DNA of 5,393 nt from Deltaproteobacteria bacterium (GTDB lineage Bacteria; Desulfobacterota; SM23-61), in contig JAOUFX010000270.1 of NCBI GenBank assembly GCA_029857975.1, forward strand, positions 1 to 5,393, written 5' to 3'. The position numbers and the translations under genes are program-made. A model generated the notes under the pieces. The model was not told the origin of the DNA. It saw only the letters and a program-made list of their open reading frames with translations, and searched no databases. This document shows positions 1 to 5,197 of the stretch, piece by piece (positions within the stretch are counted from its first letter, which is position 1; every line of letters starts with the position of its first letter).

Positions 1-34
1 GTACATACGGAGACCTTTGCCCAACGTCCTATTT

Positions 35-127
35 GTCATTGCGAGGAGGCCTGAGGCCGACGAAGCAATCTCATAAACCATTGATTATTAAAGAGATTGC
101 CACGGCGCACATGCGCCTCGCAATGAC
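35..127. repeat. Palindromic intergenic repeat (GTCATTGCGAGG type)
   Basis: The ends are a perfect 12-bp inverted repeat: GTCATTGCGAGG at 35-46 and CCTCGCAATGAC at 116-127. An inner perfect 8-bp pair, GCAATCTC at 65-72 and GAGATTGC at 93-100, nests inside with a 3-nt asymmetry. The tip is AT-rich (73-92). A further 10-bp pair lies outside, GAGACCTTTG at 10-19 and CAAAGGTCTC at 143-152, with 15 nt on each side between outer and core arms, so the folded structure may span 10-152. From memory, not a search, this end sequence resembles a dispersed non-coding palindrome (MITE or REP-like) frequent in deltaproteobacterial and other environmental genomes. It holds no ORF or transposase. I see no clear target-site duplication at the core ends. 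Confidence 0.75.
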
Positions 128-158
128 CGAAAGTGGGTTTTTCAAAGGTCTCATACGA

Positions 159-194
159 TAAACCGGCCCCTCAACCAGAGGAGGGACCGGTTTA
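159..194 (-). terminator. Hairpin after dctP, possible terminator
   Basis: TAAACCGGCCCCTC (159-172) pairs with GAGGGACCGGTTTA (181-194) across an 8-nt loop, giving a 14-bp stem. The single non-Watson-Crick position (167/186) is a C-A mismatch in plus-strand RNA but a tolerated G-U pair in minus-strand RNA. That favours a role for the minus-strand transcript. It starts 36 nt beyond the dctP stop codon. The sequence after the stem has no real U-run, so it may act as a factor-assisted terminator or as a 3' end stabiliser rather than a textbook intrinsic terminator. Confidence 0.5.
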
Positions 195-230
195 TACAAC
201 ATAAAAGCTGATTTTCAGATGCTACTGATC

Positions 231-1235
231 CTACTTCTTTCCAAGTTCCTTAAAGACTTTGGCCTTTACGTCTGCAATTTTCAAAACCTCATAAGCTTTT
301 TCTCCAGCCTTCCTGAAAGCTGCTAAATCAACATTATCTACTACGATCATCCCTCTCTTTATCAGGTCCTCCTTGACTTCTTTCTCAAGCTTCTCCATGA
401 TGAGCTTAGAGGTTTCGAGTCCAGCTTTATCACATTCCGCCACAAGAATTTTTTGGTAGTTAGGAGGCAAAGCCTTAAACCACTTCGCGCTGATCACCTC
501 GAAATTAACAAGCATGATGTGTCTTGTCTCGCTCACGTACTTAAGGACCTCATAGAAACGTCCAGCGGGTATGTTGTTATATACCAGTTCAACTCCATCC
601 ACTACTTTTTGCTGAAGCGCCGGGTACATTTCTCCAAAGGCAAGGGCGACAGGGGTTGCACCGAGCGCGCGCACAGACTCCTGCCATATGGGTGCAGGAG
701 GAGTTCTGATGCGCAGACCTTTTAAGTCTTCCGGGGTTCTGACTGGCTTATTGGTAAAAAAATGTCGGTAACCCTGGACCCAGCCAAAAGATAGAACTTT
801 AAAACCATATTTGTTGGCCAACTCGTCAAGCCAAGCTTTTACCGTGGGCATCTTCTTAAGTTTTTCCACTTCTTCAAGGGTCTCAGCAAAATACGGACCG
901 TTCATACAAGCGATCCCGGGAACATAATTCCCCATACGGGCTGAATCTGTGTTTTGCCCCACATTTGCCCCCGCCCTTATTTGCTCCAAGATGTCCTCTT
1001 CAACACCAAGTTGGGCACTGTGAAAGACCTCAATTTTAAGACCGCCTTTTGTTTTGGCCTCAACATTTTTTGCCCACTTCGTAAATCCCAGGTGATAAGG
1101 TTCTTTTGGGCCCAACACGTGGTTAAATTTTAAGAGATACTTTTTGGAAGCCTTCGCCTGCGCCGTTGTGCCAACGACCGCCAGGGAAAAAACCACTACC
1201 CATGCCAAAATCATTATCCTTTTTGCGGTGTTCAT
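231..1235 (-). CDS. dctP: TRAP transporter solute-binding protein, DctP family
   Basis: This is the periplasmic substrate-binding subunit of a tripartite ATP-independent periplasmic (TRAP) transporter, which captures a small organic acid and hands it to DctQ/DctM membrane subunits. The chosen 334-aa product opens with a clear Sec signal peptide: basic MNTAKR, a hydrophobic stretch at about 7-22, and a signal peptidase I-type site after AQA (27) or AKA (29). The mature part has the family layout, including DLKGLRIRTP (about 170-179), whose arginines lie where DctP proteins hold the substrate carboxylate. The signature ALGATPVALAFGEMYPALQ...VVDGVE follows (about 190-216). Length is normal. The start at 1235 is chosen because GAGGAGG lies 7 nt upstream and the signal peptide then has a normal short n-region. 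An in-frame ATG at 1283 would add 16 residues. No dctQ or dctM is visible, so its partners and substrate are unknown; the C4-dicarboxylate name reflects family only. The iclR-family gene upstream on the same strand may control it. Confidence 0.93.
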   Translation of the reverse strand: MNTAKRIMILAWVVVFSLAVVGTTAQAKASKKYLLKFNHVLGPKEPYHLGFTKWAKNVEAKTKGGLKIEVFHSAQLGVEEDILEQIRAGANVGQNTDSARMGNYVPGIACMNGPYFAETLEEVEKLKKMPTVKAWLDELANKYGFKVLSFGWVQGYRHFFTNKPVRTPEDLKGLRIRTPPAPIWQESVRALGATPVALAFGEMYPALQQKVVDGVELVYNNIPAGRFYEVLKYVSETRHIMLVNFEVISAKWFKALPPNYQKILVAECDKAGLETSKLIMEKLEKEVKEDLIKRGMIVVDNVDLAAFRKAGEKAYEVLKIADVKAKVFKELGKK

Positions 1236-1242
1236 AAGAGAA

Positions 1243-1249
1243 CCTCCTC
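1243..1249 (-). promoter_or_regulatory. Ribosome binding site deciding the dctP start
   Basis: On the minus strand this reads GAGGAGG, 7 nt before the ATG at 1235. It is much stronger than the GAGGTG that precedes the alternative upstream ATG at 1283. It therefore supports the 334-aa product with a normal signal peptide, although both starts could be used. Confidence 0.75.
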
Positions 1250-1279
1250 TCGTGGATTTTTTTGTTATTCGGAACTTGT

Positions 1280-1408
1280 TCATGCGTCACCTCGGCCAGT
1301 TCCTTTGCGGTGTTGCTCTGGCGAAGGCACTACCCCGGCCCCATGAATCGTATTCTTTGTACGCGTTATGATCTTTGCCCTCCTTTCTGGTTGTTGTCTT
1401 ACTGCCAT
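1280..1408 (-). CDS. Doubtful small ORF between iclR and dctP
   Basis: An ATG at 1408 opens a 42-codon frame (beginning MAVRQQPERRAKII) that ends in TGA at 1282-1280. That stop overlaps the alternative dctP ATG at 1283 as ATGA, an arrangement typical of translational coupling. The ATG itself has no Shine-Dalgarno. A perfect AAGGAGGG (minus strand, 1385-1378) lies inside the frame, and the codon at the right distance from it (8 nt, 1369-1367) is ATA, not a normal start. The peptide is basic with Gly/Pro-rich parts, has no membrane segment, and resembles nothing I recognise. It could be a leader peptide, a decayed gene start, or chance. Confidence 0.15.
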   Translation of the reverse strand: MAVRQQPERRAKIITRTKNTIHGAGVVPSPEQHRKGTGRGDA

Positions 1409-1424
1409 GTCGCCGTGGGATCAA

Positions 1425-2231
1425 TCACTCGGCGTCTCCCGTCGACCTGTTGCTCATCTTTCCCGCCGCTCCGTTTCCGAGTCGCGCCGAAAACTCGGCA
1501 GACAGGGCGGCAAGTGCCTGGCGGATTTCCGCCAGCCGCCGCAGGGGTAAATGGTTTTTCGGGCCTACGATGCAGAGTGAGGCACGAACCTCTCCGGAAT
1601 GGTCCCGGACAGGTGTGGCGATGCAACGGATATCTTTAATATGCTCCTCGTTGTCGATAGCCAAGCCGGTCGCCCGGACGCGCGCCAGCTCGCGCCGGAA
1701 GGCGGTGGGTGAGGTGATAGTCTTGGCCGTCTTCGGCTCGAAGACGGTGCGATTGATGATGCCGTCGAGTTCTTGAGCGGGCAGCCACGCTGCGAGGGCC
1801 TTGCCTACGGCGGTACAGTAAATCGGTCTTCTGGCCCCCACCTCTTGGACGACGTGGACGGGACCTTCGGGCTCGCGTTTGGCTATGATCGTCACGACGC
1901 CGTCCCGGAGGACAGCCAGACTGGTCCCTTCGCCCGTACGGCGACTCAACTCGTCAAGAAAGGGCATCGCTATCTTAGCCAGCTGCTCCTTGGTCCAGGT
2001 GCGTCCCGTGAGCCGGAAGAGCTTGGGAGCAAGCGTGTAGGTCCGTGCATCCCCCTCCTGAAGGAGATAGCCGAATTCAACGAGTGCACGAAGGAGGTGA
2101 TGAGCTGTACTCCGAGGCAAGGCGGTTTTGCGGGCGATCTCGGCGAGCGTCGCGGAGCCGTCGATGGCAGCAATTGCTTCGATGATCCGTAGCCCGCGGT
2201 CGAGGGATTGGTGAGTTAGGTTTGATTTCAT
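1425..2231 (-). CDS. IclR-family transcriptional regulator
   Basis: A DNA-binding regulator of the IclR family, which usually senses small carbon compounds and controls catabolic or transport genes. The 268-aa product has an N-terminal winged helix-turn-helix: a helix RGLRIIEAIAAI, the HTH ATLAEIARKTALPRSTAHHLLRAL (about 27-50), then the wing GYLLQEGDARTYTLAP (about 54-69). The effector domain runs from about 80 to 250, with the family segment YCTAVGKALAAWLP (about 138-151) and the signature GLAIDNEEHIKDIRCIATPVRD...VGP (about 189-224). The C-terminal tail after about 252 is low in conservation. Start choice: TTG at 2264 and ATG at 2252 lie inside a palindrome at the predicted transcription start, so ATG at 2231 is preferred even though its Shine-Dalgarno is weak. 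The gene is visibly more GC-rich than dctP and ffh. It is co-directional with dctP, 189 bp upstream, so it is a plausible regulator of it; the effector is unknown. Confidence 0.92.
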   Translation of the reverse strand: MKSNLTHQSLDRGLRIIEAIAAIDGSATLAEIARKTALPRSTAHHLLRALVEFGYLLQEGDARTYTLAPKLFRLTGRTWTKEQLAKIAMPFLDELSRRTGEGTSLAVLRDGVVTIIAKREPEGPVHVVQEVGARRPIYCTAVGKALAAWLPAQELDGIINRTVFEPKTAKTITSPTAFRRELARVRATGLAIDNEEHIKDIRCIATPVRDHSGEVRASLCIVGPKNHLPLRRLAEIRQALAALSAEFSARLGNGAAGKMSNRSTGDAE

Positions 2232-2240
2232 GGAGTAACT

Positions 2241-2267
2241 CGTTTGTTTCATATAATGAAACAAACG
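2241..2267. promoter_or_regulatory. Perfect palindrome, probable operator of the IclR-family gene
   Basis: CGTTTGTTTCAT (2241-2252), a 3-nt spacer ATA, and ATGAAACAAACG (2256-2267) form a perfect 12+12 bp inverted repeat. It ends 9 bp before the preferred ATG at 2231. It lies where transcription from the minus-strand promoter at 2273-2301 would begin. IclR-family proteins commonly bind palindromes at their own promoters, so autoregulation is a reasonable inference. I see no second copy of the palindrome in the dctP upstream region. Confidence 0.65.
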
Positions 2268-2272
2268 AAAGT

Positions 2273-2301
2273 AAGTTATCTCACAGAGTTGAACATGTCA
2301 A
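2273..2301 (-). promoter_or_regulatory. Predicted sigma70-type promoter for the iclR-family gene
   Basis: Read on the minus strand, a consensus -35 TTGACA lies at 2301-2296. Two weak -10 candidates follow: GATAAC (2280-2275, 15-nt spacer) or TAACTT (2278-2273, 17-nt spacer). Either places the transcription start near 2266-2270, at the edge of the palindrome. The -35 is strong and the -10 poor, so the promoter may be weak. Confidence 0.45.
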
Positions 2302-2508
2302 GCAAAAAATAAACAAGGTGAAGGAGGCTTGGTGAGTTATGATTTCAAGGAAATTGCATGCTAATGAAAACGTGAAGTCAAGGTTGACTCACGCTGGAGT
2401 CCCCTGATTTTTTACTGACGGAGTTTCTAACCGGTTTAAATAATTTTATAAATTGGAAAAAACAAGCAGAAGGGGTGATTTTTTTAGAAGAAACATTTTG
2501 GGAAAAAC
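2302..2508 (+). other. Divergent intergenic region with a possible tiny ORF
   Basis: Most of the gap between the iclR-family gene and ffh has no convincing gene. A strong AAGGAGG (2321-2327) precedes GTG at 2332 (4-nt gap, 10 codons) and ATG at 2339 (11-nt gap, 22 codons, MISRKLHANENVKSRLTHAGVP, stop at 2405-2407). Right at the end of the longer frame are GACTC (2386-2390) and GAGTC (2397-2401), a weak 5-bp hairpin followed by CCCTGATTTTTT. I do not recognise either peptide. It could be a leader, a decayed gene start, or chance. From about 2408 onward the DNA is very AT-rich, as expected upstream of a strong promoter. Confidence 0.3.
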
Positions 2509-2509
2509 C

Positions 2510-2538
2510 TTGACTATAGAAATTTTATCTATTATTCT
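2510..2538 (+). promoter_or_regulatory. Predicted sigma70 promoter of the ffh operon
   Basis: TTGACT (2510-2515) and TATTCT (2533-2538) are separated by 17 bp, the optimal spacing. Upstream lie A- and T-rich tracts (about 2440-2507) that could act as UP-element DNA. Transcription would start near 2545, leaving a 5' leader of about 34 nt before the ffh ATG. Confidence 0.55.
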
Positions 2539-2578
2539 AATTTATTAAGATTCTTTTAGAAATAGAAGAAAAAAATAC

Positions 2579-3907
2579 ATGTTCGATTCCCTGACTAATA
2601 AGTTAAATTCGGTCTTTAAAAGGCTCCGGGGCCACGGAAAACTCAACGAGCAGAACATCACCGAAGCCTTAAAAGAGGTACGCCTTGCCCTCTTGGAAGC
2701 TGATGTGCATTTCAAGGTGGTCAAGGAATTCATGGAACGGATCCGCACTCGTGCGATGGGCCAGGAGGTTTTAGAAAGCCTCACGCCAGCTCAACAGGTG
2801 ATAAAAATCGTCCATGAAGAACTCATTTCTCTTATGGGGGGAGTAAGCAGCGGACTTAATCTATCCTACAAGATTCCCATCCCCATCATGTTGGTAGGCC
2901 TACAGGGATCCGGTAAGACGACTACCCTGGCCAAGCTGGGCAAGTTCCTGAAAGACAAAGGGCGTCGACCTTACCTGGTTCCGGCGGATGTACGTCGACC
3001 GGCGGCTATTGAACAGTTAAGCAAATTAGGCGAGCAAATGGACATCCCCGTCTTCCAGCCGAATCCCCACGAGTCCCCGCTCATGATCTGCCAAAAAGCT
3101 TTTCGTTGGGCGGATGCTGAAAACGGCGATGTATTACTCATTGATACGGCGGGGCGCTTGCACATCGATGAAGCCCTGATGGAGGAATTAAAGGAAATCA
3201 GAAAGGAGCTAACTCCCCGGGAGATATTATTGGTAGCCGATGCCATGACCGGACAGGATGCGGTCAATGTGGCTCAAAAATTTAACGAGGCTTTAGATAT
3301 CAATGGAGTAATCTTAACCAAACTCGATGGAGATGCCCGGGGGGGTGCAGCTTTATCGATTAAGGCTGTTACCGGCAAACCCATTAAATTTATCGGGGTG
3401 GGGGAAAAGCTGGATGCTTTAGAGATTTTTCACCCGGACCGTATGGCCTCGCGCATTCTGGGAATGGGGGATGTTCTTTCCCTGATCGAGAAAGCCCAAG
3501 AGGCCATTGACACCAAAAAGGCGCAGGAATTAGAGAAAAAGCTTCTCAAAGATACTTTCACCCTGGAAGATTTCCTTGAGCAGTTACAACAAATCAAAAA
3601 GATGGGTTCTTTGGAACAGATCATGTCCATGATTCCAGGGGTGGGTCGACTCAAGCTTCCCCAAGACCTTCAGGGAAGCGAAAAAGATTTAGTAAAGGTA
3701 GAGGCCATCATTAACTCCATGACCAAGCAGGAACGCCGCTCGCCAGAAATTCTAAACGGCAGCCGGCGTTTGCGCATCGCCAAGGGCAGTGGGACTACGG
3801 TTCAAGATGTGAATCAATTGCTCAAGCAGTACCTGCAGGCGAAAAAAATGCTCCGGCAATTCAAACGAGGTGGAATGAGAGGAATTCCCAGAGGACTGTT
3901 CTCTTAA
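2579..3907 (+). CDS. ffh: Signal recognition particle protein Ffh (SRP54 GTPase)
   Basis: The protein subunit of the bacterial signal recognition particle. With 4.5S/SRP RNA it binds signal sequences of nascent membrane proteins and docks on FtsY at the membrane in a GTP-controlled cycle. The 442-aa product has the full layout: helical N domain from MFDSLTNKL to about 88; G domain with G1 GLQGSGKTT (107-115), G2 DVRRPAA (138-144), G3 DTAGR (189-193), G4 TKLD (247-250) and the closing GVGEKLDALEIFHPDR region (273-288). The Met-containing M domain follows, including the RNA-binding helix-turn-helix SRRLRIAKGSGTTVQDVNQLL (about 395-415). The tail after about 430 is short and basic, with fewer methionines than some homologues. 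Length is normal. The ATG at 2579 gives the canonical N-terminus, but its Shine-Dalgarno is weak (AGAAGAAA). It is the first gene of a probable operon. Confidence 0.98.
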   Translation: MFDSLTNKLNSVFKRLRGHGKLNEQNITEALKEVRLALLEADVHFKVVKEFMERIRTRAMGQEVLESLTPAQQVIKIVHEELISLMGGVSSGLNLSYKIPIPIMLVGLQGSGKTTTLAKLGKFLKDKGRRPYLVPADVRRPAAIEQLSKLGEQMDIPVFQPNPHESPLMICQKAFRWADAENGDVLLIDTAGRLHIDEALMEELKEIRKELTPREILLVADAMTGQDAVNVAQKFNEALDINGVILTKLDGDARGGAALSIKAVTGKPIKFIGVGEKLDALEIFHPDRMASRILGMGDVLSLIEKAQEAIDTKKAQELEKKLLKDTFTLEDFLEQLQQIKKMGSLEQIMSMIPGVGRLKLPQDLQGSEKDLVKVEAIINSMTKQERRSPEILNGSRRLRIAKGSGTTVQDVNQLLKQYLQAKKMLRQFKRGGMRGIPRGLFS

Positions 3908-3974
3908 TCAAAGGTGGCATGAGTTCGCTACCGACAAAGTAGAGGCCGCAGAGCTGAAAATTCGGGTTTCGAAC

Positions 3975-3999
3975 ATAAGGAGTAAAGTCTATAAGGAGG
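3975..3999 (+). promoter_or_regulatory. Tandem Shine-Dalgarno-like repeats before rpsP
   Basis: ATAAGGAG occurs twice, at 3975-3982 and 3991-3998, 16 nt apart. The second extends to AAGGAGG (3993-3999) but sits 15 nt before the rpsP ATG, longer than the usual 5-9 nt. No alternative start codon lies between it and the ATG. The first copy has no start codon at normal distance. This may lower or regulate S16 translation, or RNA folding may shorten the gap. Confidence 0.4.
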
Positions 4000-4014
4000 G
4001 AGCAAAAGAATAAC

Positions 4015-4323
4015 ATGGCAGTAACGATTCGATTAACGCGCATGGGGGCTAAGAAAAAGCCTTTTTACCGGCTGGTGGTGGCTGATTCGCGTTTTCCGCG
4101 AGACGGAAGGTTCATCGATGTGGTGGGAACGTACGATCCGAATCCCCATCCCCCCGCCATCAACCTGAACCGGGAAAAGATTGATTCTTGGTTGCAACGA
4201 GGCGCTCATCCCACCGCTACGGTAAAGAGCCTCTTGAAGAAGGCGGGACTAACCGCCCCGGCAGCGGGAACGTCTCCAGTGGCCAACGAAACAAGTGAAC
4301 CACGCGCGGAATCACCGGCATAA
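4015..4323 (+). CDS. rpsP: 30S ribosomal protein S16
   Basis: Primary-binding protein of the 30S subunit body, needed for 16S rRNA folding. The N-terminus [42 protein letters not shown] is the family hallmark and fixes the start. The conserved fold runs to about residue 80 ([10 protein letters not shown]). The remaining ~22 residues form a low-complexity Ala/Pro/Glu tail, giving 102 aa against about 80-90 in many bacteria; such tails vary in this family. It lies 107 bp after ffh, with no terminator between them, and 104 bp before khpA, consistent with one operon. Confidence 0.97.
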   Translation: MAVTIRLTRMGAKKKPFYRLVVADSRFPRDGRFIDVVGTYDPNPHPPAINLNREKIDSWLQRGAHPTATVKSLLKKAGLTAPAAGTSPVANETSEPRAESPA

Positions 4324-4329
4324 AAAATC

Positions 4330-4372
4330 TTTGGGCAATCACCCCGGTAAGGTTGATCTTCGGTGGCCCAAA
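4330..4372 (+). promoter_or_regulatory. Stable hairpin between rpsP and khpA
   Basis: TTTGGGC (4330-4336) pairs with GCCCAAA (4366-4372), and CACC (4340-4343) continues the stem with GGTG (4362-4365), leaving a 3-nt AAT bulge. The result is an 11-bp stem with an 18-nt loop that can add a small AAG/CTT pairing. It begins 7 nt after the rpsP stop. It is followed by AAAACCTGCG, not a U-run, so it does not look like an intrinsic terminator. It may protect the rpsP 3' end, mark a processing site or regulate khpA. It matches no riboswitch class I know. Confidence 0.4.
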
Positions 4373-4427
4373 ACCTGCGCAAGGCTAACTGAGGGATTTT
4401 ACTCATCGGGAAAGGGGGCGAAGTTCC

Positions 4428-4664
4428 ATGGAGATGAAAGATCTGATCGCATACATCGCAAAAGCCCTAGTGGATCACCCGGAGGCTGTAGAAGTCTTGG
4501 AGGTAGAGGGAGAACAAACCTCGGTGATCGAGCTTAAAGTCGCCAAAGATGATCTTGGAAAAGTGATCGGAAAGCAAGGACGGACCGCTCGAGCCATGAG
4601 GACGATTTTAAGCGCGGCCTCGACCAAAATTCGCAAAAGAGCTGTTTTGGAGATTATCGAGTGA
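4428..4664 (+). CDS. khpA: KH-domain RNA-binding protein KhpA (YlqC family)
   Basis: A small single-KH-domain RNA-binding protein usually found between rpsP and rimM. In Gram-positive bacteria the family (KhpA/YlqC) binds RNA, often with a KhpB/Jag partner, and affects cell-envelope and RNA functions; its role here is inferred by family. The 78-aa product has the KH core with the GxxG loop as [16 protein letters not shown] (46-61, GKQG at 48-51), a hallmark of the family. The ATG at 4428 follows AAAGGGGG (4411-4418) with a 9-nt gap. A second ATG at 4434 would give the more common MKDL start but sits farther from the Shine-Dalgarno. Its TGA overlaps the rimM GTG start. Confidence 0.93.
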   Translation: MEMKDLIAYIAKALVDHPEAVEVLEVEGEQTSVIELKVAKDDLGKVIGKQGRTARAMRTILSAASTKIRKRAVLEIIE

Positions 4665-5197
4665 CCTCAGCCGCGGAAGAATCCCTGGTTTTAGTCGGGC
4701 AAGTTGTCAAGACGCAGGGGATCAAAGGTCAGGTGAAAGTTGCTTCTTCCGGAGAGGGGGCCGTGGCCTTCGCGGCAGGAGCCATCGTCTATTTGAAAAA
4801 TGATAGAGGAAGGAAGCAATCTTTTACGGTTAAGTCTTCCAGGCCCCACCGGCAGATGACGATCCTTGCTTTCCGGGAAGTGCAACGGATCGAAGAAGCA
4901 GAAGAATTGGTGGGGTGTTCGGTCCACGTGCTGCCAGAAAATTTACCTGTCCTCCCCGCGGATGAGTTTTACTGGTATCAACTTCGTGGCCTGCAAGTGA
5001 AAACCGAAAGAGGAACTTTTTTGGGAACGGTGGAAGAAATCATGCCCACGGGGAGCAATGACGTATTTGTCGTGCGCAAGAATCATCAGGAATGCTTGAT
5101 CCCAGCCACGGATGAAGTCGTGGTCCAGGTAGACCTTAAGGGTAAGACTATGGTGATCCGGCCGCTTGAAGGATTGCTGCCCGAAAATGATCTTTGA
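4661..5197 (+). CDS. rimM: Ribosome maturation factor RimM
   Basis: Assists late assembly of the 30S subunit head and 16S rRNA processing, and binds ribosomal protein S19. The 178-aa product has the N-terminal beta-barrel RimM domain, with [16 protein letters not shown] (12-27) and [20 protein letters not shown] (71-90). A PRC-barrel domain follows, opening at [13 protein letters not shown] (101-113) and including TGSNDVFVV (130-138), LIPA (146-149) and IRPLEGLL (166-173). Length is normal. It starts with GTG at 4661, sharing GTGA with the khpA stop, so translation is probably coupled. No internal Shine-Dalgarno stands out. Its 3' end overlaps trmD by 11 nt. Confidence 0.96.
   Translation: MTSAAEESLVLVGQVVKTQGIKGQVKVASSGEGAVAFAAGAIVYLKNDRGRKQSFTVKSSRPHRQMTILAFREVQRIEEAEELVGCSVHVLPENLPVLPADEFYWYQLRGLQVKTERGTFLGTVEEIMPTGSNDVFVVRKNHQECLIPATDEVVVQVDLKGKTMVIRPLEGLLPENDL

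Larger units (their letters stand above)
2208..2351. repeat. Split direct repeat of the iclR start region
   Basis: TTGGTGAGTTA at 2208-2218 recurs at 2329-2339. TGATTTCA at 2223-2230 recurs at 2340-2347, followed in both by one differing base and GGA. Aligned, 22 of 23 positions match, with four extra bases (GGTT) in the first copy. The first copy is the first codons of the iclR-family gene; the second lies 121 bp upstream in non-coding DNA. It may be a partial duplication of the gene start or a repeated control element. Confidence 0.5.

Noticed and set aside
35..127. CRISPR repeat or insertion sequence
   Set aside because: There is a single palindrome without regularly spaced repeats, and no transposase frame in or near it.
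1399..2192. Long open frames on the plus strand and in other frames across the iclR-family gene
   Set aside because: They are shadows of a GC-rich coding region that encodes a clear IclR-family protein; their translations show no domain and lack ribosome binding sites.
2241..2267. KdgR-type operator
   Set aside because: As I recall it, the KdgR site has the half-sites in the order TGAAAC then GTTTCA; here the order is reversed and the spacing differs, so only a general IclR-family operator is claimed.
3961..3974. GTTCGAAACCC on the minus strand, resembling a tRNA T-loop
   Set aside because: The bases flanking the loop do not form a 5-bp T-stem, and no acceptor or anticodon stem can be built around it.
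4330..4372. Intrinsic terminator after rpsP
   Set aside because: No U-tract follows the stem, and the downstream genes are the usual co-transcribed partners with no obvious new promoter.
4295..4537. 80-codon plus-strand frame spanning the end of rpsP and the start of khpA
   Set aside because: It is out of frame with two well-recognised genes, has no family features, and is explained as a chance open frame.
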